Shown: positions 16,667 through 25,773 of the stretch, piece after piece
Layout: each line of letters opens with the position of its first letter
Numbering within the stretch: position 1 is the stretch's first letter
Source: Clostridiaceae bacterium
GTDB taxonomy: Bacteria; Bacillota; Clostridia; Saccharofermentanales; Saccharofermentanaceae
Direction: 5' to 3'
Assembly: GCA_012718915.1 (NCBI GenBank)
Contig: JAAYBI010000012.1
Location: 44,343-108,342 of the forward strand
DNA length: 64,000 nt
The notes under the pieces: model-generated
What the model saw: the letters and a program-made list of their open reading frames with translations, nothing else
Told to the model about the DNA's origin: nothing
The model's database searches: none
Position numbers and translations under genes: made by a program

Positions 16667-19222
16667 TCACACAATCGGTCGAGATGACGCTGCCAGTTTG
16701 AGTTGCTGGATTGCCTCTTTGACCTGCGCAATCAATTCGTCCGCGTTTTGACCACTCGGAACAATCGGATTACCGTAGAACACCTTTACCGCATATTTCT
16801 TCATTCGACGGAAGTTAAACAGCCTCGGTAACTTGATGTGATTGGGGAAAATATCGTAGGCGCCGTGAATATATGCCGGAATGATCGGCACACCGGACTC
16901 GATGGCAAGGACCGCCGCACCTTTTTTGAATTCACCCAGTTCGCCGTCGGCACTTCTCGTGCCCTCGGGATGAATCAGAAGCCCCCATTTTTCACGAAGC
17001 TTATTTTCGCAACACTTCATCGTATCGGAGTGAAAATTCACGCGATCCACAGGAATCATGCCACAGATTTTAGATAGTGTCCGGCTAATGCCGCCTTTCT
17101 CGAAAAGCTCCTTCTTGGCCATGCAACAGAATTTCTCGAACCGCTTCCGGTTGAATTTGGCGGCGAGCCAGAGGTAATCAAAGTTCGATACATGGTTTGC
17201 GCAAAGGATATATCCACTGTCCTCAGGCAACACGGATTCATTGACAAACCGAATGGAATAGACGAACCTGGCCAGATTGCTGATCTGTCGAAAAACGAAA
17301 TAATCCCGAAAGTTTTTGCTGCGGGGGTAAAGCGACAGATCAACCACATCCGGTATAACGCCTTCTCTATTTTCGATGAGAGAAAGCACATCAAGAACAG
17401 TCGTGCCACGCGAAAATGACTTGTCGACCGGAAATCCAAAACGCTCTTCGAGCGCAATCGCGAGCTCGATGGATTGAAGCGAATCCAATCCCAAATCCGT
17501 ATACAGTCCGAAGTCCAATTGAATTCTTGATGTCTCCCATCCGACAGTTTGGGCAATGATGCGAACAAGTTCTTCTTCGACCGTAAGCTGCGTGCGGCCG
17601 GCATCGTCCATGTTTGCGGCTCGACTCACTTCTTCCTCAGCGGCTTTCCTTAAGAGATATCGTTTGGGTTTTTGAAGCGATGTTTTCGGGATTTCATCGA
17701 CAAAATGGATTGAAGTGATTCGCATATGAGCCGGCAGCGTGGTCCCGATCTCTCGCAAACGAGCCTCGATGATTTCGCGGACGCCGTAGTCAGATGCAAC
17801 AATAAATGCATGAACTTCGTCGTATCCTTTTCCGGCCACCATCACGCCGGCTATAATCAATTCTTTAACTCCGGGTACCGAAGTATAGGCAGATTCAACT
17901 TCTTCGGGCGTCACTTTTTTGCCGGAAGCCAGTACGATATTTTCTTTTCTCCGACCGGTGATGACATAGTGGCCTTTGCGATCGACGCGACCGAGGTCCC
18001 CGGTCTTGAACCAACCGTCTTCAAAGGCTTCCGCCGTCAACTCCGGCTCGCCGAAATAGCCCTTCATCATATATTCTGAACGGATCATTAGCTCTCCGTT
18101 ATCGCTGATTTTTACCGATACATCCGGGTAACGGCGTCCGCAAGAGTCCGCTGTGAGTTTTTTCCCGTAATTTCCGATGGTCGGGATATTGGTCTCGGTC
18201 GCTCCATATGTAATCAGCATATTAAATCCGGTTCCGAGATAAAATTCAGCCGTCCTCTGGTCCATCGGCGCGCCGGCCGAACAAAACACTTCGATTCTCC
18301 CACCAAAGCCCTTGTGAATCGCCTTGAAAAGCACTTTGCCCAAGTTGATGCCGGTACTTCGACGTAGCTTTAAGCAGATTGGGAAAAAGATTCTGAACAG
18401 TTTGGCTGTCTTGGGATCAGATGCGATTTTCTTCTCAATTTCCGTTCGGAACAGCTCGAAAACCCGAGGCACGCAAGGGAAAATCGTCGGTCGATATTCG
18501 GCAAATGCTTTCATAAGCTGCGCCGGCGTATTCTCTGAGATAAAAAACACATCGCCGCGCATGAGCATCGGACCTAACACAAGACAAATCAGTCCGTAAA
18601 TATGGCTGTTCGGGACAACAGAAAGATACTTGCCGGTCTCATTGAGATTATTGCACTCGGCGCACATCAGCGTCGAACGAATCAGCGCTTCGTGCGTGTG
18701 CATGATGCCTGCGGGCGTTCGGGTCGTTCCCGAGGAATATATAATCGCAGCAATTGTCTCGTCTCCTGCGAGTACCGTGTCCCGTATTTTTCCCAAAAAG
18801 CCCTTGTCCGTGTATAGTCTCCCGCCTTCAGTGATATCCGCGCACGGAATGTCAGAAAAAGAGATACCATCATAACCATTCTTGACTTGAGGCGACATCA
18901 GTATCAGTCGAAGGTCGGATTTTTCGATATAGCGCTTTAGATCCGTATAAGTAAGCGAAGAGTCTATAAGAACCGCAGTACACCGGATTTTCGCAAGCGC
19001 TAGAAATGAGATGATCCACTCGGGGCTATTCTCAGAAATCAGAGCAACGCGGTCTCCCGGCCGCATACCAAGTTGAACCAGCGCTTCCGCCATTCGGTCA
19101 ACCTCTAAAAACATCGCTGAGTAAGTTATGGAACGGACTTCCTGATTCGCCGGCGCCATGGAAAGCGCTACTTTCTCGCCGTTGCTCTTGTTGTTTGAAA
19201 GGACCGTGTCGTAAATATTCAT
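16667..19222 (-). CDS. Three-domain AMP-ligase / acyl carrier / PlsC acyltransferase
   Basis: 851 residues in three parts. Residues ~1-520: acyl-AMP ligase with IIYSSGTTRTPAG (phosphate loop) and KTGDLGRVD. Residues ~546-620: a built-in carrier domain with DLGLDSLQSIEL, whose Ser581 is the likely phosphopantetheine site. Residues ~650-851: a PlsC-type acyltransferase with HVSNFD (HX4D, His677) and HPEGTR. The order differs from E. coli Aas, which is acyltransferase first and lacks a carrier. Inference: fatty acids are activated, loaded on the internal carrier and passed to a lysophospholipid or glycerol phosphate at the membrane. It appears monocistronic. Confidence 0.9.
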   Translation of the reverse strand: MNIYDTVLSNNKSNGEKVALSMAPANQEVRSITYSAMFLEVDRMAEALVQLGMRPGDRVALISENSPEWIISFLALAKIRCTAVLIDSSLTYTDLKRYIEKSDLRLILMSPQVKNGYDGISFSDIPCADITEGGRLYTDKGFLGKIRDTVLAGDETIAAIIYSSGTTRTPAGIMHTHEALIRSTLMCAECNNLNETGKYLSVVPNSHIYGLICLVLGPMLMRGDVFFISENTPAQLMKAFAEYRPTIFPCVPRVFELFRTEIEKKIASDPKTAKLFRIFFPICLKLRRSTGINLGKVLFKAIHKGFGGRIEVFCSAGAPMDQRTAEFYLGTGFNMLITYGATETNIPTIGNYGKKLTADSCGRRYPDVSVKISDNGELMIRSEYMMKGYFGEPELTAEAFEDGWFKTGDLGRVDRKGHYVITGRRKENIVLASGKKVTPEEVESAYTSVPGVKELIIAGVMVAGKGYDEVHAFIVASDYGVREIIEARLREIGTTLPAHMRITSIHFVDEIPKTSLQKPKRYLLRKAAEEEVSRAANMDDAGRTQLTVEEELVRIIAQTVGWETSRIQLDFGLYTDLGLDSLQSIELAIALEERFGFPVDKSFSRGTTVLDVLSLIENREGVIPDVVDLSLYPRSKNFRDYFVFRQISNLARFVYSIRFVNESVLPEDSGYILCANHVSNFDYLWLAAKFNRKRFEKFCCMAKKELFEKGGISRTLSKICGMIPVDRVNFHSDTMKCCENKLREKWGLLIHPEGTRSADGELGEFKKGAAVLAIESGVPIIPAYIHGAYDIFPNHIKLPRLFNFRRMKKYAVKVFYGNPIVPSGQNADELIAQVKEAIQQLKLAASSRPIV

Positions 19223-19540
19223 AGATGATTATCCTCTGATGCTGAATTACACGGTGAAGACACTTCGATCGAATGAAAACCATCCTGACTCAGAGCCAAC
19301 GCGGACTTTTATGACAAGATCTAAATTCATTCTACCCGATAGAATCCCATCGCGGTGATATGAATATTTTTACATAAGGCGAACGAATTTCTACAGCTAT
19401 CAAAAGTTAAAAGAGAGTCCGTTAATGCCTCGTTTTCAAAAATATCCGGATCCGTTCGATGATCCACCCTAATATTAATGCCGACAGTGATTATTCTGTC
19501 GGCACTATTATCGAATCATAAGATGGACGCCATCACTTTC
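19223..19540. other. Intergenic region 19223-19540
   Basis: A stretch of 318 bases between the ligase gene and the metallopeptidase stop. Apart from the terminator hairpin at 19480-19503, and presumably the ligase promoter, I see no gene, RNA or repeat in it. Confidence 0.6.
19480..19503 (-). terminator. Terminator after the metallopeptidase
   Basis: Perfect 8-bp stem GCCGACAG/CTGTCGGC with an 8-nt loop, followed on the minus strand by an AT-rich stretch (ATTAATATT) rather than a pure T run. It lies about 40 nt past the metallopeptidase stop. Confidence 0.6.
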
Positions 19541-20275
19541 TCATCTGCGTCGTCTCGAAATCGCAATCAAGCGAAGCAAGGTAATCAGCGAAGACGCCGC
19601 TGCCGCTACATAAGTCATCGCAGCCGCGTTGAGAACGCGTTTTGCACCGCGCAGCTCTTGCACCGTAAGAATTCTCGACTCATCTAAAATGCGAATAGCT
19701 CTTGAGCTTGCGTTAAACTCGACAGGTAAAGTAATAAAATAGAACAGGGTTGCAAAGAGAAACAGAACAATTCCGATTTTCAAGAATGCGAGTCCGATAC
19801 TCGGTGCATACCCCGAGAGAATCAGTCCGCCGATCGCCAGCCACGGGCCGCCGCGAGAGCCGATGCTCGCCGGAATATGAAGGGCGGATCGAATCTTATT
19901 GGGAATATAACCTTGTTCATGTTGTATGGCATGTCCGCACTCGTGTGCCGCAACGCCTACCGCAGCCACCGTAGCGGAATTGTAGACTGCGTCAGAAAGC
20001 CGAAGCGTCTTTTCCTTGGGGGAGTAGTGGTCCGTAAGCGTTCCGCTGACTTGCTCAACCCGTACTTCGTGCTCATAACCCACACCACCGTGCAAATTAT
20101 ATTGCCTTAGTATCTGCTCCGCGACCTGAGACCCGGTCACGCCGGTCTCGGTCGGAGTCTTGCTGAATTTCGAAAACACATACTTCGTGTAGAAGCTGGT
20201 AAAAAACGAAAAAATTAATGCGATAATAGAAAGCGGATATCCGAATACTTCGAAAAATAACCAAAAGTCTTCCAT
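19541..20275 (-). CDS. Membrane zinc metallopeptidase (YugP-like)
   Basis: The start at 20275 (MEDFWLFFEV) has a GGGAGG site 6 nt upstream; the open frame extends to 20539 but that extension crosses the pgk-tpiA terminator and looks like noise. 244 residues. A membrane helix at about residues 5-25, the zinc-protease motif AAHECGHAIQHEQ (HExxH) near residue 100, and further hydrophobic segments near residues 125-175 match the YugP/Zn_peptidase_2 family. Role unknown in general; probably membrane-protein quality control. Confidence 0.88.
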   Translation of the reverse strand: MEDFWLFFEVFGYPLSIIALIFSFFTSFYTKYVFSKFSKTPTETGVTGSQVAEQILRQYNLHGGVGYEHEVRVEQVSGTLTDHYSPKEKTLRLSDAVYNSATVAAVGVAAHECGHAIQHEQGYIPNKIRSALHIPASIGSRGGPWLAIGGLILSGYAPSIGLAFLKIGIVLFLFATLFYFITLPVEFNASSRAIRILDESRILTVQELRGAKRVLNAAAMTYVAAAASSLITLLRLIAISRRRR

Positions 20276-20298
20276 GATTGCCTCCCAAAACAAAAAAT

Positions 20299-20330
20299 AG
20301 CCGACAGAGAACTTTTGTCCTCTGTCGGCT
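20299..20330 (-). terminator. Intrinsic terminator after pgk-tpiA
   Basis: Perfect 11-bp stem AGCCGACAGAG/CTCTGTCGGCT with a 10-nt loop, followed on the minus strand by ATTTTTTG. It ends directly before the metallopeptidase ribosome binding site, so that gene either uses readthrough or has a promoter inside the tpiA coding region. Confidence 0.88.
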
Positions 20331-20346
20331 ATTGTAAACCGAAATA

Positions 20347-22293
20347 TTACGCAAGGCAAATCTTCGAAAAATCGTCTGCCTTGAGAGACGCACCACCGAC
20401 TAAACCGCCGTTGATATTCGCCTGTGAGAACAATCCCTGAGCCGTTCCTGCGCCGACCGATCCGCCATATTGAATCGTAATCGCATCTGCGACGGCTTGA
20501 TTGTAAAGACCCGCGATGACACCGCGAATAAATGCGCATACTTCTTCTGCCTGCTCATCCGATGCAACCTTACCCGTACCAATGGCCCAAATCGGCTCGT
20601 AGGCAATCGTAATCTGACAGAGCTTGTTCTCGGGAATACCCGCAAATGCTCCCTCGATCTGACCCTTGACCCAATCAAATGTTTGACCGGACTCGCGCTG
20701 CTCCAAGGACTCACCGCAGCAAATAATCGGCTTCAAACCGACAGCAAGAGCCGCCTTAACCTTCTTGTTAACGGTCTCATCGGTCTCCGCGAAATATTCT
20801 CTGCGCTCGGAGTGTCCGAGAATTACATATGTAACGCCCATCTTCGCAAGCCATACCGGAGAAATCTCGCCGGTAAATGCGCCCTTGTCATTGAAGTGAC
20901 AGTTTTGAGCTGCGACCTTAATGTTGGTATATGCCGTTGCTTCGAGAGCTGCCGGAATAGCCGTAAAAGGAACACCGACTGCGATCTTGGAGGTAGCTTC
21001 TTTAACAAGGGGCTTAAGTGCTTCGATCAATTTGGTTGCTTCATCAGGTGTACCGCAATTCATCTTCCAGTTACCTGCAGCAAATGTTCTGCATGGCACC
21101 TTATCCTCAAGACCATCAATACCCGGAAGGACCTTTCCCTCGATAAACTCAAGAGAAGCGCCGCCGCCCGTGGAGATATGGGTGACTTGATCTGCAAACC
21201 CCAGAATTTCTACTGCAGCAGCAGAATCGCCGCCACCAATAATAGAAATAGCATCCGACTCAGCAATCGCCTTAGCGACTGCACGGGTACCTACCGCAAA
21301 TTTCTCAAATTCGAAAACACCGGCAGGTCCATTCCATATAACGGTCTTGGCTGTCTTAATCGTCTCGGAAAATATATCGATCGTCTTCGGTCCGATGTCC
21401 AACCCCATCCAGCCATCTTCGATGCAGTCGCAAGACACGACCTTTGAATCCGCATCAGCAGCAAACGCATTAGCTACAACATTATCTACCGGCAAGAGAA
21501 GCTTAACGCCTTTTGCCTCAGCCTTTGCCATCAATTCCTTAGCCAAGTCGATCTTATCGGTCTCGCAGATGGAAGCCCCGACACTATATCCCTTAGCAGC
21601 ATCAAAGGTATAAGCCATGCCGCCGCCGATAATAATGGCATCCGCCTTGTCCAATAAATTCTCAATAACACCGATCTTGTCCGATACTTTCGCTCCGCCG
21701 AGAATCGCCACAAACGGGCGAGCCGGCTCACTAAGCGCCTTGCCCATGATTTCTAATTCTTTCTGAATCAGATAACCCGAGGCAGATGGCAGGAAATTTG
21801 CAAGACCCGCTGTCGAAGCATGAGCACGATGAGCCGTACCAAAAGCATCGTTGACGTATAGATCAGCTAAAGAAGCAAGTTTTGCCGCGAAAGAAGGATC
21901 GTTCTTGGTCTCTTCCTTGTGAAAACGAACATTCTCGAGCATCAGTACTTCGCCGTCCTTAAGCGCGGCTGCCTTTGCAACTGCATCCTCACCGATAACA
22001 TCCGAAGCCAACACAACCGGACGATCTAAGAGCTCAGAAAGACGAACCGCCGCGGGCTTCATCGAAAAAGCAGCTTCAGGTCCGTTCTTCGGACGACCCA
22101 AGTGAGATACTAAAATGACTTTCGCGTTATTTTCAACCAAATACTTGATGGTCGGCAAAGCACCCTTGATACGCTTGTCGTCGGTAATCTCGCCGGTCTT
22201 CTTGTCGAGCGGAACATTAAAATCCACACGGACGATGACCTTCTTGCCGGACACCGCTAAATCTTCAACATTTTTCTTTGGAACCATAACCAT
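20347..22293 (-). CDS. pgk-tpiA: Fused phosphoglycerate kinase / triosephosphate isomerase
   Basis: One open frame encoding two glycolytic enzymes in series. Residues ~1-400 are PGK ([46 protein letters not shown]); residues ~402-648 are TPI ([20 protein letters not shown] with the catalytic His, [12 protein letters not shown] with the catalytic Glu, QYGGSV). No stop or frameshift lies between the halves. A bifunctional PGK-TIM is known from Thermotoga maritima. I prefer the ATG at 22293, 10 nt after AAGGAG; a GTG at 22302 is too close to that site, and an ATG at 22287 is also possible. Terminators lie downstream and possibly in the leader. Confidence 0.95.
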   Translation of the reverse strand: MVMVPKKNVEDLAVSGKKVIVRVDFNVPLDKKTGEITDDKRIKGALPTIKYLVENNAKVILVSHLGRPKNGPEAAFSMKPAAVRLSELLDRPVVLASDVIGEDAVAKAAALKDGEVLMLENVRFHKEETKNDPSFAAKLASLADLYVNDAFGTAHRAHASTAGLANFLPSASGYLIQKELEIMGKALSEPARPFVAILGGAKVSDKIGVIENLLDKADAIIIGGGMAYTFDAAKGYSVGASICETDKIDLAKELMAKAEAKGVKLLLPVDNVVANAFAADADSKVVSCDCIEDGWMGLDIGPKTIDIFSETIKTAKTVIWNGPAGVFEFEKFAVGTRAVAKAIAESDAISIIGGGDSAAAVEILGFADQVTHISTGGGASLEFIEGKVLPGIDGLEDKVPCRTFAAGNWKMNCGTPDEATKLIEALKPLVKEATSKIAVGVPFTAIPAALEATAYTNIKVAAQNCHFNDKGAFTGEISPVWLAKMGVTYVILGHSERREYFAETDETVNKKVKAALAVGLKPIICCGESLEQRESGQTFDWVKGQIEGAFAGIPENKLCQITIAYEPIWAIGTGKVASDEQAEEVCAFIRGVIAGLYNQAVADAITIQYGGSVGAGTAQGLFSQANINGGLVGGASLKADDFSKICLA

Positions 22294-22343
22294 TTCCTTC
22301 ACTCTCCTTGTGATTATTCGCCCGATTACGGGTGCACAGAAAC

Positions 22344-22376
22344 AAAAAACAGACTAGACGAACAAAGGTCGTCAAG
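22344..22376 (-). terminator. Weak leader hairpin with T run upstream of pgk-tpiA
   Basis: On the minus strand CTTGACGA/TCGTCTAG (arms 22369-22376 and 22354-22361, one mismatch) is followed after a few bases by TTTTTT. It lies in the ~90-nt leader between the predicted promoter and the start codon and could act as an attenuator. The stem is short. Confidence 0.35.
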
Positions 22377-22388
22377 TCAAGCCACATT

Positions 22389-22417
22389 ATTATACTTAGA
22401 AACCCTATTCAATTCAA
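22389..22417 (-). promoter_or_regulatory. Candidate promoter of pgk-tpiA
   Basis: TTGAAT (22412-22417) and TATAAT (22389-22394) on the minus strand, 17 nt apart. The -10 is a perfect consensus. Confidence 0.65.
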
Positions 22418-22490
22418 TGAAAATAGACGGTTCGCACGGATAAAATAGAAAAAAATGTTACGTATTGAAAAAAAACCTATTTATCCCATC

Positions 22491-22519
22491 TTGACTTCTC
22501 CTTAGAGCAAATCTATAAT
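22491..22519 (+). promoter_or_regulatory. Strong sigma-A promoter of the leader/MATE unit
   Basis: TTGACT (22491-22496), 17-nt spacer, TATAAT (22514-22519): one mismatch to the full consensus. Transcription would begin near 22526, about 15 nt before the leader ribosome binding site. Confidence 0.8.
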
Positions 22520-22556
22520 TCCAAAAAGAGCAATCAACGGAAAGGAGGCGAACGGT

Positions 22557-22664
22557 TTGTATATCATCATGACCATACGGCGTATTAACTCATATATTAT
22601 CAGCGACAACGCCCGCACTCACCAGCGCACACACAGCCACGCCTCTTCTTTGAAGGTCTTTTGA
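22557..22664 (+). CDS. Leader peptide upstream of the MATE gene
   Basis: A 35-codon reading frame starting at TTG (22557), 8 nt after a near-perfect AAAGGAGG site, with an in-frame ATG at 22569. The peptide has an Ile/Tyr-rich start, several Arg, and a His-containing segment (RTHQRTHSHA) before TGA at 22662-22664. It lies between a strong promoter and an intrinsic terminator that precedes the MATE start, which is the layout of ribosome-mediated attenuation. It has no match I recognise, and codon-level stalling is an inference. Confidence 0.6.
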   Translation: MYIIMTIRRINSYIISDNARTHQRTHSHASSLKVF

Positions 22665-22691
22665 TTGCATAATTGCTCAAGAAGAAACTTC

Positions 22692-22723
22692 AACCCGGAA
22701 GGCTATGGTCTCCCGGGTTTTTT
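22692..22723 (+). terminator. Leader terminator before the MATE gene
   Basis: Stem AACCCGG (22692-22698) with CCGGGTT (22713-22719), then a run of six T. It stands 30 nt before the MATE ATG and 27 nt after the leader-peptide stop, so it would cut off MATE transcription unless prevented. A TTGAAG/CTTCAA pairing (22650-22655 with 22689-22693 region) could compete only slightly with its base. Confidence 0.8.
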
Positions 22724-22753
22724 GTTTGGCGTAAGTTATAAGAGGAATAATTC

Positions 22754-24136
22754 ATGCGAGTATACCAATCACTTAAATCAAAACTGTTTCCACCTCGAGA
22801 TAAAGAATTTTCGGACAAGCTTAAAACGCTGATGTTGCCGATGATATTCCAACAATTAATGACCTCCGTGGTCTTTATTTTTGATACGATTATTGTCGCC
22901 GGCCTTGGTGATGAATTTCTGGGCGGATCGGGCCAAGCCAATTTATTGACCGGCCTAATGTGGTCCGGACTTTATGCAATATCCAGTGCCGGCGCAATCT
23001 ATGCGGCGCAGTACTGGGGCAAAAATCAGGATCTGACCGGTGTTCGCAAAGCATTCACGGCAACCGTATTTTTTGCCGCTTTTATCAGCATCCCGTGCTT
23101 CATCATCGGATTCTTTTTCAGAGACCCCTTGATGAGTCTTCTGGCCAAAGACCAAGCCACGCGAGACGCAGGATCCATCTACCTTTCAATCATGAGCTTC
23201 TCCTTTTTGTTTTGGATGGTTTCATCGATGCTGTCGAGTATTCTCCGGGCCACCGGCAACACTCGGGTTCCGACCATCGCCTCCGCGGTCTCCATCGGGA
23301 TCAACGTGCTGATGGACGCGGTCATAGTATACGGATTTCTGGGTTTCCCGAGATGGGGGATTCGAGGAGCGGCACTCTCCACGGTAATCGGCAGCGCCGT
23401 AGATCTTTTCCTTTTGATTGTTTTGTCGCGACGCGCCAAACTACCCATCACTTTCTCCAAGCGAGACTTCATCCGACCAGAACCGAAACTTCTGAAGGAG
23501 TTTATCAGAGCGGCAATTCCGCTACTGAGCAAAGACCAGTTATGGCACTTGGGTAATGTTGTTTACAGTATATCGTTCGCATCCCTCGGTCGTGCTGCGA
23601 CGGCCGCGTACAATGCATACGGAACGCTCAGCGAAATTCTTCACATCGCTTTTGTTGCAGCGGGCGGTGCCGGCGGCATAATGATCGGTCACCTGCTCGG
23701 AGCCGGGGATATTGAGAAGGCAAAAGAATACTCTTCTCGAATATTAAGACTCGTCATCCTCTCCGGAATTGCTATGTTTCCGGTCTTTCTGTTCCTTCGA
23801 CGCGTATTCATGCTGCCGTTCCCGATGCTGTCCGATGAAGCGGTGACCTATACGATGCAGGCACTTCTCTTGATATCAACTGTGATATGGGCTCGTGGTA
23901 TTAACTTCACGAACATGAACGGCATTTTACGTGCCGGCGGCGACACGCTTGGGGCGGCAGCGATTGATGTTGGCATGCTTTGGGGATTTGGGGTCCCTCT
24001 GATTCTGATTGTCACTTATTGGCTCAAACTGCCGTTTTGGGCTATGTTTCTAGTCATTTGTATTGAGGAAGTGATCAAAGTATTTATCAGCATGGCCCGA
24101 GTTCGTACACACAAGTGGGCAAAACAGTTGGTTTGA
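22754..24136 (+). CDS. MATE-family multidrug exporter
   Basis: 460 residues with about twelve hydrophobic segments in two related halves, typical of cation-coupled MATE/NorM exporters (for example LMTSVVFIFDTIIVAGLG in the first helices and ILRAGGDTLGAAAIDVG in the second half). An AAGAGG site precedes the ATG. It stands alone behind its leader and is followed by a terminator. Substrate unknown. Confidence 0.9.
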   Translation: MRVYQSLKSKLFPPRDKEFSDKLKTLMLPMIFQQLMTSVVFIFDTIIVAGLGDEFLGGSGQANLLTGLMWSGLYAISSAGAIYAAQYWGKNQDLTGVRKAFTATVFFAAFISIPCFIIGFFFRDPLMSLLAKDQATRDAGSIYLSIMSFSFLFWMVSSMLSSILRATGNTRVPTIASAVSIGINVLMDAVIVYGFLGFPRWGIRGAALSTVIGSAVDLFLLIVLSRRAKLPITFSKRDFIRPEPKLLKEFIRAAIPLLSKDQLWHLGNVVYSISFASLGRAATAAYNAYGTLSEILHIAFVAAGGAGGIMIGHLLGAGDIEKAKEYSSRILRLVILSGIAMFPVFLFLRRVFMLPFPMLSDEAVTYTMQALLLISTVIWARGINFTNMNGILRAGGDTLGAAAIDVGMLWGFGVPLILIVTYWLKLPFWAMFLVICIEEVIKVFISMARVRTHKWAKQLV

Positions 24137-24165
24137 GTTAAGCGATGATATTCCCTTTGTTATGA

Positions 24166-24199
24166 AAAACAGTTTGCATGTTATCACGCAAACTGTTTT
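24166..24199 (+). terminator. Terminator after the first MATE gene
   Basis: Perfect 12-bp stem AAAACAGTTTGC/GCAAACTGTTTT with a 10-nt loop. The A and T ends of the arms let it work in both directions, also serving the convergent acyltransferase gene. Confidence 0.85.
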
Positions 24200-24249
24200 G
24201 TTCTTTATCTGTACTTTTCCGATGATCAAGCTGAAAAATGCGTTACTCG

Positions 24250-25554
24250 TTACAATGATGAACCACTTATTCGATCCTTCATCGTCTGTATCGCGGTCTG
24301 GATTTCAAAAGTTCGCTGACCCTCTTTAAGAATAAATCTGTTGATCCGGCCACCCGATTCGACGAGTTCAATCATTTTTCCATATCCGATCTTAATTCCG
24401 CGCAACTGTTCTACCGGGAAAATCTTATGTGTATGTTCATATTTTCTGATATCTCCGGCGCTCTCAAGATTCTCGTCAATCCGATTTTTTTTGACCGGGA
24501 GACCTTCGCTGATATCACATTCACTTCCGAAATATTCAACTTTCCCGTCACGAACCATCAAGTTGCCCTTGCCGACCTGTCGAAAAGAATGCTCATCAAA
24601 AGGCTTCAAAAGCGTAACCTCAGTCTCAATGTTGAAGCTCGGATCCAAGATGGCCTCAGCCATGCGGTCCTTCTCCCAATTGACCCATTGATGAAGATCT
24701 TCGAATACGACATCGTCCGAATTACCGGGCGAAAAAAATCCGGTTTTCGACATGACGGCGCAATTCCCACAGTTCGTGCATATCAACATGTTTTTCTCGT
24801 AAGTCATAACATTATCCCTGCCGCAACGGGGGCAAGCATGTGCAATATTATGAGCACCCGCGGCAATCGCCCGGTTCTTAAATGGTCGCGGATGATCCTT
24901 AAACCATTCGTATTCATTATATTCCAATGACTTTAACAGATAAGCATGAAGCGATTCAACCGACATCGCCTTCACTTGTTCTGATGAAAGAACATTGCTG
25001 ATTTCAGCTGTAATTCGTCCACGCCGAATGCCACTTTTCGTCCATCTCGGCCATGTCATATATGCGCCATGAGAGCGCATGATCGCGACCGCACTTCCGG
25101 TCTTGATAATCATACGTGCAAGAGCATCGTCAAACCAAATCGACGTGCCGTCAATTAAACGTGTCGCTTCCGGAAAAATACCGAGGGTGCCGCCGCGCTT
25201 CAAAGCCAGGAGCATCCCCTTCACGGCGCGCGAGTCAGATTGGAATTGTTGCTTGGGAATGCAGCCCCCGGCTATAAAAAGAGGTCCGATGAAGCGATTT
25301 CTGAAGATGAACGCGCCGGCGACAAAATTGATTTTGCGACCATTCAATAGCGCTGCCATAATAATCGGATCCAGATAAGAAGGATGATTGCCGATACATA
25401 CCAGCGGCCCCGGCATATCAACAACGGTCTTGTCTCTTCTGATTTTCATAGCAAAAACCAAGCGTGATAATGTCACAGCAATTCCACAGCCGATAACTTT
25501 GTACAAGAAGGTATTGGGTTCACTTCCGATTTCACGCTTTTTTGATTTTGCCAT
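24250..25554 (-). CDS. PlsC-like acyltransferase with C-terminal zinc ribbon
   Basis: 434 residues from the ATG at 25554 (MAKSKKRE), 5 nt after a GAGG site; the frame is open to 25575. Residues ~40-220 form a 1-acylglycerol-3-phosphate acyltransferase-like domain with NHPSYLD (HX4D) and IFPEATR in place of EGTR. At about residue 250 a zinc ribbon CPRCGRDN...CTNCGN follows, and the last ~150 residues resemble a regulatory or PH-like region. The ribbon is unusual for this family. Acceptor and donor unknown; phospholipid synthesis is the natural guess. Confidence 0.8.
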   Translation of the reverse strand: MAKSKKREIGSEPNTFLYKVIGCGIAVTLSRLVFAMKIRRDKTVVDMPGPLVCIGNHPSYLDPIIMAALLNGRKINFVAGAFIFRNRFIGPLFIAGGCIPKQQFQSDSRAVKGMLLALKRGGTLGIFPEATRLIDGTSIWFDDALARMIIKTGSAVAIMRSHGAYMTWPRWTKSGIRRGRITAEISNVLSSEQVKAMSVESLHAYLLKSLEYNEYEWFKDHPRPFKNRAIAAGAHNIAHACPRCGRDNVMTYEKNMLICTNCGNCAVMSKTGFFSPGNSDDVVFEDLHQWVNWEKDRMAEAILDPSFNIETEVTLLKPFDEHSFRQVGKGNLMVRDGKVEYFGSECDISEGLPVKKNRIDENLESAGDIRKYEHTHKIFPVEQLRGIKIGYGKMIELVESGGRINRFILKEGQRTFEIQTAIQTMKDRISGSSL

Positions 25555-25773
25555 ATCAACCTCACTTAATGCCACTATTCTGTCATATAATGCTTGATTT
25601 TTCTTTCGCTTTCGTCACACATTGTGACATAATTTGATAACATCTATTCCGTATTATACAGTAGAGTTTCCTTTTTAGTATACGATGCTCAATGAATTAT
25701 GTGATTCTTGACTTACGCGATTACTGAATCATAAGATTTATGAAATAACAGACCTCGGAGGATTATTGACCAC

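Noticed and set aside
19541..20539. N-terminal extension of the zinc metallopeptidase to 20539
   Set aside because: The extra 88 codons cross the pgk-tpiA terminator and read as basic noise; a GGGAGG site marks the start at 20275.
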